In this document: one piece after another, positions 1-6,551 of the stretch
Layout: each line of letters opens with the position of its first letter
Position numbering within the stretch: the stretch's first letter is position 1
Assembly: GCA_030066245.1 (NCBI GenBank)
Contig: JASJBY010000157.1
Coordinates: forward strand, 1 to 8,429
DNA length: 8,429 bases
Direction: 5' to 3'
From: Gammaproteobacteria bacterium
GTDB taxonomy: Bacteria; Pseudomonadota; Gammaproteobacteria; JAABTG01
Notes under the pieces: generated by a model
The model's database searches: none
What the model was told of the DNA's origin: nothing
What the model saw: the letters and a program-made list of their open reading frames with translations, nothing else
Program-made: the position numbers and the translations under genes

Positions 1-1580
1 GCAAGGGCTCCACTTTCCACTTCGAGCTTCCGTTCAAGCGACAGGCACCCGGGAACGAGAAAACCTACAGAATTGGCGTCGACCTGTCCGGTCTGCACGT
101 GCTGGTCGCCGACGACAACGCCATGGCCCGGGAAATCCTCGCGGAAACGATGGTGTCTTTCGGCTTTCGCGTGGGCACCGCCGGCGACGGCGAGGAGGCT
201 CTGGCGCAGCTGCACGCGGCTGCTGACGAGGGACAGCCATACGACCTGGTGCTGATGGACTGGAAGATGCCGCGCATGGACGGTCTCGAGGCGTCGCGCC
301 GGATTCGGGCAACACCGGACTTCCGGGCTATCCCCATCGTGATGGTCACGGCTTTCGGCCGGGAGCAGGAGACAGAGCAAGGTGAGTCCATCGGCATCGA
401 CGCGTTTCTGACCAAGCCAGTGCAACAGTCGCTGCTTTTCGACACCCTGATGCAGGTGTTCAGCCAGGCTACCGACCAAACGGGGGCAACACGTGCCATG
501 GTCACCAAGCGTTCCGTGCGTCCGGTGGGTCTCCACGGCGCACACCTGCTGCTGGCCGAGGACAACGTTATCAACCAGGAGGTGGCGGTGGGCATACTCT
601 CGGCGGAAGGCATCTCCGTGGATGTGGCCAACAACGGTCGGGAGGCCGTGGAGAAAGCGGGCCTGAAGCCCTACGACGCGGTGCTCATGGACATGCAGAT
701 GCCGGAGATGGATGGCTATGAGGCGGCGAGGCGCATACGGGAGGACAGCACCCTGGCCGACCTGCCGATCATCGCCATGACGGCTCATGCCATGGAAGGC
801 GACCGGGAAAAGTGCCTGGACGCCGGGATGGACGACTACGTCACCAAGCCCATAGACCCAAAACAGCTCTTCGCGGTACTGGGCAAATGGGTTGAAGTGT
901 CGGAGGACCCGCGCGCCGACACCGGACCTCCGCCGTCGCCGGAAAAGCCAGCAGCGGCCGGGCATTCATCCCTGGAGGGCTTCGACGTGGAGGACGCCCT
1001 GGATCGACTACGCGGAAACAAGCTGCTCTACAAGAAGCTTTTGGGCGATCTGGCGGGCAATCACAGCCGCGACTGTGAACACATAGAGGAGGCCGTGAAG
1101 GCCGGAGATCTGGCAACCGCGCGCAGCATCGCCCACACGCTGAAAGGGATTGCGGGTAATCTCTCCGCCCGGGAAGTGCATCCAGCCGCCGCCGCCATGG
1201 AGACCGCCCTGACTTCATCGGCGCAGGGAACGGCAGATGTCGATCTGGAAGATTGCCTGGTGAAACTGGACAAGGCCCTGGACCGGGCCGTTGCGACCAT
1301 TCGTACCAACCTGTCTGGAGCCGGCGATGCCCGCCGGGCGCCGGCGCCCCATGGGAACGAACCAGAGGAGACGGACCGGGCGCAGATGGCGGAGCTGGCC
1401 CGGCGCGTCAAGCAGGCCGCAGAGGTCGGTGACGTCACCGGGGTCCTGGAGGCCATCGAGGTACTGCCCGTGGACTCGCAGCATCGTACGAAGCTGACAC
1501 TGCTCGCAGATGATTTCGACCTGGACGGCCTCGTGGAGTCAGCCGCGGAGCTGGAGCGGGTCTACGCGATTCGTCCGTGA
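1..1580 (+). CDS. Hybrid sensor histidine kinase, C-terminal part (HATPase end, two receivers, HPt); 5' truncated
   Basis: The frame is open from base 3 and the 5' end lies outside the window; 525 residues are visible. Residues 1-11 (KGSTFHFELPF) are the last strand of a histidine-kinase ATPase domain, so this is the tail of a membrane or cytosolic hybrid kinase. Receiver 1 (about 31-150) has the acidic pair D37-D38, phospho-acceptor D86 (codon 258-260), a VTA threonine and an LTKP lysine. Receiver 2 (about 181-298) has E186-D187, acceptor D230 (690-692), MTA and TKP. An HPt domain (about 322-410) has AHTLKGIAG with phospho-His378 (1134-1136). All phosphorelay residues are therefore intact, giving a predicted His-Asp-His-Asp relay within one chain. 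A Pro-rich linker and a helical tail of about 70 residues follow. The output regulator is not in the window. GacS/BarA-like in layout, but receptor domains and signal are unseen. A GTG at 99 inside the frame is not taken as the start because the kinase homology extends upstream of it. Confidence 0.93.
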   Translation, partial: KGSTFHFELPFKRQAPGNEKTYRIGVDLSGLHVLVADDNAMAREILAETMVSFGFRVGTAGDGEEALAQLHAAADEGQPYDLVLMDWKMPRMDGLEASRRIRATPDFRAIPIVMVTAFGREQETEQGESIGIDAFLTKPVQQSLLFDTLMQVFSQATDQTGATRAMVTKRSVRPVGLHGAHLLLAEDNVINQEVAVGILSAEGISVDVANNGREAVEKAGLKPYDAVLMDMQMPEMDGYEAARRIREDSTLADLPIIAMTAHAMEGDREKCLDAGMDDYVTKPIDPKQLFAVLGKWVEVSEDPRADTGPPPSPEKPAAAGHSSLEGFDVEDALDRLRGNKLLYKKLLGDLAGNHSRDCEHIEEAVKAGDLATARSIAHTLKGIAGNLSAREVHPAAAAMETALTSSAQGTADVDLEDCLVKLDKALDRAVATIRTNLSGAGDARRAPAPHGNEPEETDRAQMAELARRVKQAAEVGDVTGVLEAIEVLPVDSQHRTKLTLLADDFDLDGLVESAAELERVYAIRP

Positions 1581-1697
1581 TCAGTGGCTCCGGCGTTTGC
1601 GCCGCGGCCCGCTTCCGTTTCGGGGGGACCGCTGCCCGCCAGACCAGGAACTACAGGCGCCCGCCATGCCCGTCGCACCACGGCTGCAGGGGTCGTT
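1581..1697. other. Convergent intergenic spacer with a small GC hairpin
   Basis: This spacer lies between the stop of the hybrid kinase and the stop of the SDR gene. It holds one perfect 5-bp stem with a TTTG loop (CGGCG 1591-1595 / CGCCG 1600-1604), but no T-run follows on either strand, so it is not a convincing intrinsic terminator. Nothing else is recognisable. Confidence 0.4.
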
Positions 1698-2441
1698 CTA
1701 ATTTTCCATGATGTCGGCTTCGACGATGTTCTCGGCAAAGCCCTGGTAAGCAGCGCCAATGTGGCGCGCCAGGGTGTCGGGGAAGACATGAAAATCTCCC
1801 GTCCCCAGGGCGGCCACAATGCCGTCGGCCACCAGCGACGCAGGCTCTGCCATGTCTCCCAGGCCTGCGTCGTTGGCCATGTCGGTGGCGATTGGGCCGG
1901 GATGGACGCTGATTACCGCGGTGCCCTGCTCTGCCAGCAGCTCGCGAAGGGCCTGCGTGATAGAGTACGCGGCCGCCTTGGAGGCGCAGTAAGTGGCAAT
2001 CGGCGCGAAGGACTTCATCGAAGCCACGGAGTTGAGCTGCACGAAAACGCCGCCACCGTTTGCCTTCAGGACCGGTGCAAACGCCTGTGCCGTCCGGATC
2101 AGCCCGAAGACGTTGACGTCCATTTCGAACTGCAAGTTATTGACAGCCTGCTCCTCCAGGGCGGTGGACTGACGCAGCACACCCGCGTTGTTCACTAACA
2201 GATCCACGTCCTTCGCTGCCTGAGCCGCCGCGGTAATGGTGCCCGGATCGAGGAGGTCGAACGGCATAGGCACCACCCTCTGGCCATGGGCTTCAACCAG
2301 GGGGAGCGCCGAGTCCGGAGTGCGGACCGCGGCGTAAACCTTCTTCGCGCCGTTCCGAACACACGCTTCCACGATGGTCTTGCCGATGCCACGATTGGCG
2401 CCGGTCACCAAAGCAGTCTTGTCCTTCATATCGAAACTCAT
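1698..2441 (-). CDS. Short-chain dehydrogenase/reductase (classical SDR)
   Basis: A 247-residue protein, the usual length for a classical SDR, predicted to be a cytosolic NAD(P)H-dependent oxidoreductase on a hydroxyl/keto substrate. Seen in the sequence: the cofactor motif TGANRGIG (13-20), R40 after the second strand (commonly linked to NADP preference), NNAG (84-87), N110, and the catalytic set S138, Y151 and K155 (YCASK) followed by HPGPIATD. The start at 2441 is chosen because AAGGAG lies 7 bases before it (2449-2454) and the protein then begins just before the Rossmann strand; the frame is open 43 codons further upstream without SDR similarity. It lies 161 bp downstream of the tetR-type gene on the same strand and may be read through from it. 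No copy of the TGAAC operator motif was seen in that gap. Substrate cannot be told from the sequence. Confidence 0.93.
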   Translation of the reverse strand: MSFDMKDKTALVTGANRGIGKTIVEACVRNGAKKVYAAVRTPDSALPLVEAHGQRVVPMPFDLLDPGTITAAAQAAKDVDLLVNNAGVLRQSTALEEQAVNNLQFEMDVNVFGLIRTAQAFAPVLKANGGGVFVQLNSVASMKSFAPIATYCASKAAAYSITQALRELLAEQGTAVISVHPGPIATDMANDAGLGDMAEPASLVADGIVAALGTGDFHVFPDTLARHIGAAYQGFAENIVEADIMEN

Positions 2442-2448
2442 TCCTGGA

Positions 2449-2454
2449 CTCCTT
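2449..2454 (-). promoter_or_regulatory. Ribosome binding site of the SDR gene
   Basis: AAGGAG on the minus strand with a 7-base spacer to the ATG at 2441. It decides the start of the SDR against the longer open frame. Confidence 0.8.
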
Positions 2455-2602
2455 CTGCTGGGGGCGGACGGGGACGGCCGCGTGCTCGAAACGGCACGAT
2501 GGCCTGCTTCTGTGACAACCCACTCGGACACTCTTCTGCGTTTGCGCCCGGCGGGAACGGACGCGGTCACAACGAGCGCTCACCCCCACCCCGCGCGGTC
2601 CG

Positions 2603-3217
2603 TCAGCGAAAGACTGTGCCGCTGGTGAAGCCCGCCAGGTAGTTGCTGATCAACGACTCCACCAGCGCCTCTAGAGAGTCCGAAGCCACGTTGCCGAGAC
2701 GTCCGGTCAGACCCAGAATGCACACGCCGTGCACGCCGCTCCACAGGGCTCGCGCGGCTTGGGCGATCTCGGTCTCCGAGCGGGCCGGCGCCAGGCGGGT
2801 GAGCTCAGCCTCCACCAGCTCGAAGCTTTGCGCAACCTTCGCCAGGTACCAGTCAGGGGTCGGGACGTCCGTCGGCAGCTGGTGCTCAAATACTGCACCC
2901 CAACGATGCGGATGAGCCATGGCGAAACCCAGATAGCCCTGCCCCAGAGCTGTCACACCCAGCCTTTCCGAATGAGAGTGCGCGAGGGCTTCTGTCAGCC
3001 GGGCGAAGAGGGCGTCCAGGGTCCTGCCATTGACCTGAAGCACCAGGTCGTCGAGGTTGCGAAACACCAGATAGAGCGTGCCGACCGTGTAGCCGATAGA
3101 GGAAGCCACTTTCCGGGCACTGAGGGTGGCATAGCCTTGCTCGTCGATGATGACCTCTGCCGCCGCCAGAGCCATTGCCCGGATCTCGTCGCGACTGTGG
3201 TCGCTGCGCCTTGCCAT
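2603..3217 (-). CDS. TetR-family transcriptional repressor with WHG-type C-terminal domain
   Basis: A 204-residue protein of typical TetR size. The N-terminal DNA-binding domain covers about residues 8-56, with the helix-turn-helix around 32-52 (LSARKVASSIGYTVGTLYLVF). The ligand/dimer domain carries LWSGVHG near 158-164, the signature that names the WHG subfamily of TetR C-terminal domains. The ATG at 3217 is taken because it sits at the family's usual distance from the helix-turn-helix; it has no clear Shine-Dalgarno. The frame is open upstream to 3373, but that part runs through the operator/promoter region and does not look like protein. GTG at 3250 is a possible but weaker start. The gene is divergent from the VIT/VWA-rhombosortase pair, with four inverted repeats between them, so it most likely represses that operon and itself. 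The effector is unknown. The C-terminal pocket gives no ligand clue from sequence alone. Confidence 0.92.
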   Translation of the reverse strand: MARRSDHSRDEIRAMALAAAEVIIDEQGYATLSARKVASSIGYTVGTLYLVFRNLDDLVLQVNGRTLDALFARLTEALAHSHSERLGVTALGQGYLGFAMAHPHRWGAVFEHQLPTDVPTPDWYLAKVAQSFELVEAELTRLAPARSETEIAQAARALWSGVHGVCILGLTGRLGNVASDSLEALVESLISNYLAGFTSGTVFR

Positions 3218-3268
3218 GTCATCAACAGCCCGAAAGTGTGACCTATGCACACAAAGTATAGCGAGATA

Positions 3269-3297
3269 TTGAACACTGTTTATATGCATGCTATAAG
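3269..3297 (+). promoter_or_regulatory. Predicted sigma-70 promoter of the VIT/VWA operon
   Basis: TTGAAC (3269-3274), a 17-base spacer and TATAAG (3292-3297) make a good sigma-70 match and predict a start near 3304. Operator copy 1 overlaps the -35 box and copy 2 overlaps the predicted start, the usual geometry for repression by steric exclusion. The leader to the ATG at 3456 would be about 150 bases. Confidence 0.6.
3270..3282. promoter_or_regulatory. Operator-like palindrome, copy 1
   Basis: TGAACACTGTTTA: half-sites TGAAC and GTTTA around a 3-base centre. One of four copies of TRAAC-N3-GTTYA in 170 bp, all flanked by AT-rich sequence. It overlaps the -35 of the plus-strand promoter and the candidate -10 of the minus-strand one. 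Binding by the adjacent TetR-type protein is inferred. Confidence 0.7.
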
Positions 3298-3306
3298 CGA
3301 ATTGAA
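3279..3306 (-). promoter_or_regulatory. Possible promoter of the tetR-type gene, facing the operon promoter
   Basis: On the minus strand TTCAAT (3306-3301), a 16-base spacer and TATAAA (3284-3279) form a candidate promoter with a start near 3272. Its -35 lies in operator copy 2 and its -10 in copy 1, so the repressor would also control itself. The -35 match is only half, so this is weaker than the plus-strand promoter. Confidence 0.35.
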
Positions 3307-3315
3307 CGCTGTTCA
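3303..3315. promoter_or_regulatory. Operator-like palindrome, copy 2
   Basis: TGAACGCTGTTCA: both 5-base half-sites are perfect. Its centre is 33 bp from copy 1, about three helical turns. It covers the predicted plus-strand transcription start and the minus-strand -35. Confidence 0.75.
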
Positions 3316-3366
3316 TAATACGTTCCCCCTCGACCTGGCCATTCAGGCTTTTAAATGGGACTGAAT

Positions 3367-3379
3367 TGAACAACGTTCA
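3367..3379. promoter_or_regulatory. Operator-like palindrome, copy 3
   Basis: TGAACAACGTTCA: both half-sites are perfect. Its centre is 64 bp from copy 2 and it lies in the predicted leader of the VIT/VWA gene. It could add a roadblock or support looping between bound dimers. Confidence 0.72.
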
Positions 3380-3400
3380 TTTACACCGTGACGAGAACCT

Positions 3401-3418
3401 GCTGGCGCATGCGCCGGC
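3401..3418. repeat. GC-rich near-perfect palindrome in the leader
   Basis: GCTGGCGCATGCGCCGGC reads the same on both strands except for one pair (T3403/G3416), which would be a U-G wobble in RNA. It stands in an AT-rich leader between operator copies 3 and 4 and is followed by AATTAAATTAAA rather than a clean T-run. It could be an RNA hairpin acting on the operon or a second protein site; no function is shown. Confidence 0.5.
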
Positions 3419-3426
3419 AATTAAAT

Positions 3427-3439
3427 TAAACAGTGTTCA
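3427..3439. promoter_or_regulatory. Operator-like palindrome, copy 4
   Basis: TAAACAGTGTTCA: one half-site carries the same C-to-T/G-to-A change seen in copy 1, in mirror image. Its centre is 60 bp from copy 3. It ends just before the ribosome binding site of the VIT/VWA gene. Confidence 0.68.
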
Positions 3440-3443
3440 TATC

Positions 3444-3448
3444 AGGAG
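3444..3448 (+). promoter_or_regulatory. Ribosome binding site of the VIT/VWA gene
   Basis: AGGAG with a 7-base spacer to the ATG at 3456. It fixes the start there and rules out the longer open frame, which runs back through operator copies 3 and 4. Confidence 0.85.
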
Positions 3449-3455
3449 TAACACC

Positions 3456-5519
3456 ATGACAATGGTTGCAACGTGGAAACGATACATGATGACTATGGCC
3501 GCCGGCGCGGCCCTGCTGGCCGGCACCCAGGTCCAGGCGGCCGGCCTGCTGACGCCGGCCGACGGCAGCCTCCCGGCGCTGGAGATCAGGGACCACGCGG
3601 TGCAGGTCGTGATCGAGGACGGGTACGCCATCACCACCGTGGAGCAGGTTTTTCATAACCCGCATCAACAGGATCTGGAGGCCGTCTATTCGTTCCCCGT
3701 TCCCGAAAAGGGATCGGTGGCTGAGTTCACCCTGTGGATCGACGGCAAAGCCGTCACCGGCGAAGTGGTCGAGGCCAAGGAAGCTCGACGCATCTATGCC
3801 CAGGAGAAAGCTGCCGGGCGCGAGGCCGGCGTGGCCGAGAAGGACGCCTACAGAACCTTCCAGGTAAACGTCTCGCCGGTCCGCGCGGGAAAGCATGCCC
3901 GCGTGCGTCTGGTCTATATCCAACCCGCCCACGTGGACACGGGCATCGGCCGCTATGTTTATCCGCTGGAGGAAGGCGGCGTCGACGAGCAGAAGCTGGC
4001 CTTCTGGACTGCCAACGAGAAGGTCAGCGGCCGCTTCAGCTTCGACCTGCGGCTCAAGTCCGCCTACCCGGTCGAGGCGATTCGGGCCCCGAATCAACCG
4101 CAGGCTGTGGTGCAGCAGCATGACGAAGGGGAGTGGAATCTACGCCTGGGGGGCGCCAATACCGGCAAGGCCGGGGCGGAAACCCCACTGGCGGGTGCCC
4201 AGGCCACTGCCACACCGGTGTTCACCCTGGACCGGGACGTGGTTGTGTACTGGCGGCATAAGGCTGGTCTGCCGGGCAGCGTCGATCTGGTGGCGTACAA
4301 GAGGGATCCGGGCACCCGCGGCACCTTCATGCTGGTGGTGACCCCCGGCGACGATCTCAAGCCCATCACTGAGGGCCGCGACTGGGTCCTGGTCCTGGAC
4401 GTCTCCGGCTCCATGCAGGGTAAATATGCGACCCTGGCCGATGGCGTCAGCAAAGCCCTGGGCAGAATGCGCCCCGCGGATCGGTTCCGCATCGTGGTCT
4501 TCAACGATTCGGCCCGCGAGCTCACGGGCGGCTTCATTCCGGCGACACCGGAGCAGGTGCGCCATTGGAGCGCGCAGGTGGCCAAAGTCCAGCCCGGAGG
4601 CGGCACCAACCTCTATGCGGGAGTGCGCGAGGGCCTACGCGCACTCGCTGCGGATCGCACCAGCGGGCTGCTGCTGGTAACCGACGGCGTGGCCAACGTG
4701 GGTGAGACGAAACAGCGCAAGTTCCTCGAGCTGCTCAAGAGAAAAGACGTGCGGCTGTTCACTTTCGTCCTGGGCAACAGCGCCAATCGTCCTCTGCTCG
4801 AGGCCATGAGCAAGGCCTCGGACGGTTTCGCCATGAACGTATCCAACAGCGACGACATCGTTGGGCAGGTGCTCACGGCCACCAGCAAGGTGACCCATGA
4901 GGCTCTGCACGGCGTGAAGCTGAAGATACGGGGCGTCAAGGTCGCGGACCTCACGCCCGCGGAGATCGGCAGTCTTTACCGGGGGCAGCAAATGGTGGTG
5001 TTCGGTCACTACTGGGGTGACGGACCGGCGGACGTCCGCCTGACCGGCAAAGTCTCTGGCCAGCCGGTCGAGTACCGGACGGGATTCGACTTTCCCGCCT
5101 CGGCGCTCGATAACCCGGAGGTGGAGCGCCTGTGGGCTTACGCCAGCATAGAGGACATGATGGCGGAAGTCCGGGACTTCGGTGAGAAAGCGGATATCAA
5201 GCAGGCAATCGTCGACTTGGGCGTGGAGTACGGCCTGGTCACGAACTACACCTCGATGGTTGTGGTACGCGAGGAATTGTTCGACTCGTACGGTATCAAG
5301 CGCCAGAATCGCGACCGGCTCGGCGCCGAGCACGCTGCCCAGAGTCGACGCGCCGGCGCACCCGCCCAATCGCGCAGCGTGGACATCCACCAGCCCATGT
5401 ACAGCACCAATCGGCCCGCGCACTCAGCCGGTGCGGGTGCCCTGGGGCCCTGGACACTGGTCCTGTGCCTGGCCCTGGCGTGGCTGCTCCTCGGCCGGCG
5501 CCAGCTGCGAAAGAGCTGA
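3456..5519 (+). CDS. Exported VIT/VWA-domain protein with GlyGly-CTERM-like tail (marine sortase-target-like)
   Basis: 687 residues. The N-terminus has a Sec signal peptide: basic WKR at 7-9, a hydrophobic stretch, and a likely cut after VQA (28/29). A VIT (vault protein inter-alpha-trypsin) domain covers about 32-170. A von Willebrand A domain covers about 308-480 with a complete MIDAS metal site: D315-x-S317-x-S319, T384 (GGGT) and D410 (TDG), so divalent-cation-dependent ligand or matrix binding is expected. A polar, probably disordered linker (about 615-657) leads to GAGALGPW (659-666), one hydrophobic segment to about 679 and the basic end RRQLRKS. This Gly-rich/transmembrane/Arg order is that of GlyGly-CTERM sorting tails, not LPxTG. 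The VIT+VWA architecture matches proteins annotated as marine proteobacterial sortase targets. The next gene, one base away, encodes a rhombosortase-type protease, its likely processing enzyme. The protein is probably held in the inner membrane, clipped, then moved to the surface or outside. Its ligand is unknown. Confidence 0.9.
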   Translation: MTMVATWKRYMMTMAAGAALLAGTQVQAAGLLTPADGSLPALEIRDHAVQVVIEDGYAITTVEQVFHNPHQQDLEAVYSFPVPEKGSVAEFTLWIDGKAVTGEVVEAKEARRIYAQEKAAGREAGVAEKDAYRTFQVNVSPVRAGKHARVRLVYIQPAHVDTGIGRYVYPLEEGGVDEQKLAFWTANEKVSGRFSFDLRLKSAYPVEAIRAPNQPQAVVQQHDEGEWNLRLGGANTGKAGAETPLAGAQATATPVFTLDRDVVVYWRHKAGLPGSVDLVAYKRDPGTRGTFMLVVTPGDDLKPITEGRDWVLVLDVSGSMQGKYATLADGVSKALGRMRPADRFRIVVFNDSARELTGGFIPATPEQVRHWSAQVAKVQPGGGTNLYAGVREGLRALAADRTSGLLLVTDGVANVGETKQRKFLELLKRKDVRLFTFVLGNSANRPLLEAMSKASDGFAMNVSNSDDIVGQVLTATSKVTHEALHGVKLKIRGVKVADLTPAEIGSLYRGQQMVVFGHYWGDGPADVRLTGKVSGQPVEYRTGFDFPASALDNPEVERLWAYASIEDMMAEVRDFGEKADIKQAIVDLGVEYGLVTNYTSMVVVREELFDSYGIKRQNRDRLGAEHAAQSRRAGAPAQSRSVDIHQPMYSTNRPAHSAGAGALGPWTLVLCLALAWLLLGRRQLRKS

Positions 5520-5520
5520 C

Positions 5521-6141
5521 ATGCGGACTCTGCCCACGTCAGGGGCCCGCCATGGCGGCCTCGTGCCGCCATGGCGCACGCTGTTGCTCACCTGTCTTGC
5601 TCTGGGGCTGCACCTGCTGGCAGGACCAGCTCCCGAAGCCTGGGTGTACGACCGCGCCAGCATTCGGGCCGGTGAGCTGTGGCGGCTGCTCACCGGGCAC
5701 CTGGTGCACGCGGACGGCTCCCATGCCCTGTGGGACATCGTCGCCCTGCTCTTGCTGGGCACGCTTCTGGAAAGGCGACTCGGCCCCTGGTTCACGGTCA
5801 GCCTCGCCGCCAGCGTTGTCAGCATCGACGTCTGGCTATGGTGGGGAATGCCGGCCTTGGAGCGTTACTGCGGCCTGTCCGGGATACTCAACAGTCTTCT
5901 GGCAACCGGCCTCTACGAACTGTGGCAGGAGCGCCGGGAACCCCTCGTGGTTCTCATCGGCGTGGGCGCTGCGACCAAAATCGCCGTCGAGCTACTGTTC
6001 GGCCAGGCGCTGCTGACTAATACCGTCTGGCCAAGCGTGCCCGCTGTTCATGGGGTCGGATTCGTCACCGGACTTGCGGTAGCGGCCGCTCAGCGGTCGC
6101 TGCGCACGGTCAGCAAGCCCTGGATAGTTCTTTCTCGGTAG
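5521..6141 (+). CDS. rrtA: Rhomboid intramembrane serine protease, rhombosortase type
   Basis: 206 residues, almost all membrane segments. Seen: a first hydrophobic helix (about 20-35); the rhomboid loop-1/helix-2 region with H60, H63, H68 and WD (71-72) where many rhomboids have an Asn; GLSG (118-121) giving the nucleophile S120; and H177 in AVHGVGFVTG completing the Ser-His dyad. The short six-helix core and the HxxWD variant fit rhombosortases (TIGR03902-type), which cut GlyGly-CTERM tails; in Vibrio cholerae such an enzyme (RssP) processes secreted proteases like VesB. The ATG lies one base after the VIT/VWA stop and its weak ribosome site (AAAGAG) is inside that gene, so translation is probably coupled and the VIT/VWA protein is the obvious substrate. 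The 3' end overlaps the convergent SRPBCC gene by 52 bp. Family is confident; the rhombosortase subtype and symbol are somewhat less so. Confidence 0.85.
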   Translation: MRTLPTSGARHGGLVPPWRTLLLTCLALGLHLLAGPAPEAWVYDRASIRAGELWRLLTGHLVHADGSHALWDIVALLLLGTLLERRLGPWFTVSLAASVVSIDVWLWWGMPALERYCGLSGILNSLLATGLYELWQERREPLVVLIGVGAATKIAVELLFGQALLTNTVWPSVPAVHGVGFVTGLAVAAAQRSLRTVSKPWIVLSR

Positions 6142-6551
6142 TCGAAAATCCGGGTGAGCTGACGCCTGACAAGGGGCAGCGCCAACAAGCCCACCGCCCC
6201 CAGGGGCAGCGCATACTCAACCCTGTCCCGCATGCGGGTGCCGCCGCCCTCGGGGGAGAACTCATGGGTATGAACCCAGCGCCGGTAGGGACCGGCAAGC
6301 TGTCGGTCGACAAAACGGCGCGGCGGCTCCCATGCGCTGATCTCGGTGCGCCAGCCGAAGGACACGCCGAAGAGCGCCAGACGGTAGTCAATCAACGCGC
6401 CGGGCTTCATCTCGACGGGCAGCGGCGTGCGGATGCGAAAACGTAGCTCTGGCGGCGTTATGCGCTGAAGGTTGCCGGCGTCGGCAAAGAATGCGTACAC
6501 CTCGTCGATGGGCCGAGCAATCCAGGTATCACGCTCTAAGCAATGGGTCAT
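6090..6551 (-). CDS. SRPBCC-fold ligand-binding protein (COG4276-like)
   Basis: 153 residues, the normal length for a single START/Bet v1-like (SRPBCC) domain. It has the family opening 'xIxRPIDEVYAFFADAGNLQRITPPELRFRI' in pieces: ARPIDEVYAFFAD near the N-terminus, then NLQRITPP, a central GFGW-like strand (VSFGWRTEI), WEPPRRFVD, and the long C-terminal helix around LPLVRRQLTRIFDYRE. These proteins carry a hydrophobic pocket; substrates are mostly unknown. The ATG at 6551 places the start at the domain edge but has no Shine-Dalgarno; a GTG at 6593 in frame is the alternative. Its start lies inside the end of the broken GFA-type frame, which suggests the two once formed an operon. Its 3' end overlaps the rhombosortase gene tail to tail by 52 bp. 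Confidence 0.82.
   Translation of the reverse strand: MTHCLERDTWIARPIDEVYAFFADAGNLQRITPPELRFRIRTPLPVEMKPGALIDYRLALFGVSFGWRTEISAWEPPRRFVDRQLAGPYRRWVHTHEFSPEGGGTRMRDRVEYALPLGAVGLLALPLVRRQLTRIFDYRERTIQGLLTVRSDR

Noticed and set aside
3218..3373. Extension of the TetR protein by 52 codons
   Set aside because: It would be translated from the promoter/operator region upstream of the predicted transcript start and does not resemble TetR N-termini.
3366..3455. N-terminal extension of the VIT/VWA protein by 30 codons
   Set aside because: The open frame runs through operator copies 3 and 4, lacks a ribosome site, and would bury the signal peptide. The ATG at 3456 has AGGAG at 7 bases.
3426..4121. Long open frame antisense to the VIT/VWA gene
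   Set aside because: It is an antisense shadow of GC-rich coding sequence, with no ribosome site or recognisable domain. The same holds for the antisense frame at 4635-5423.
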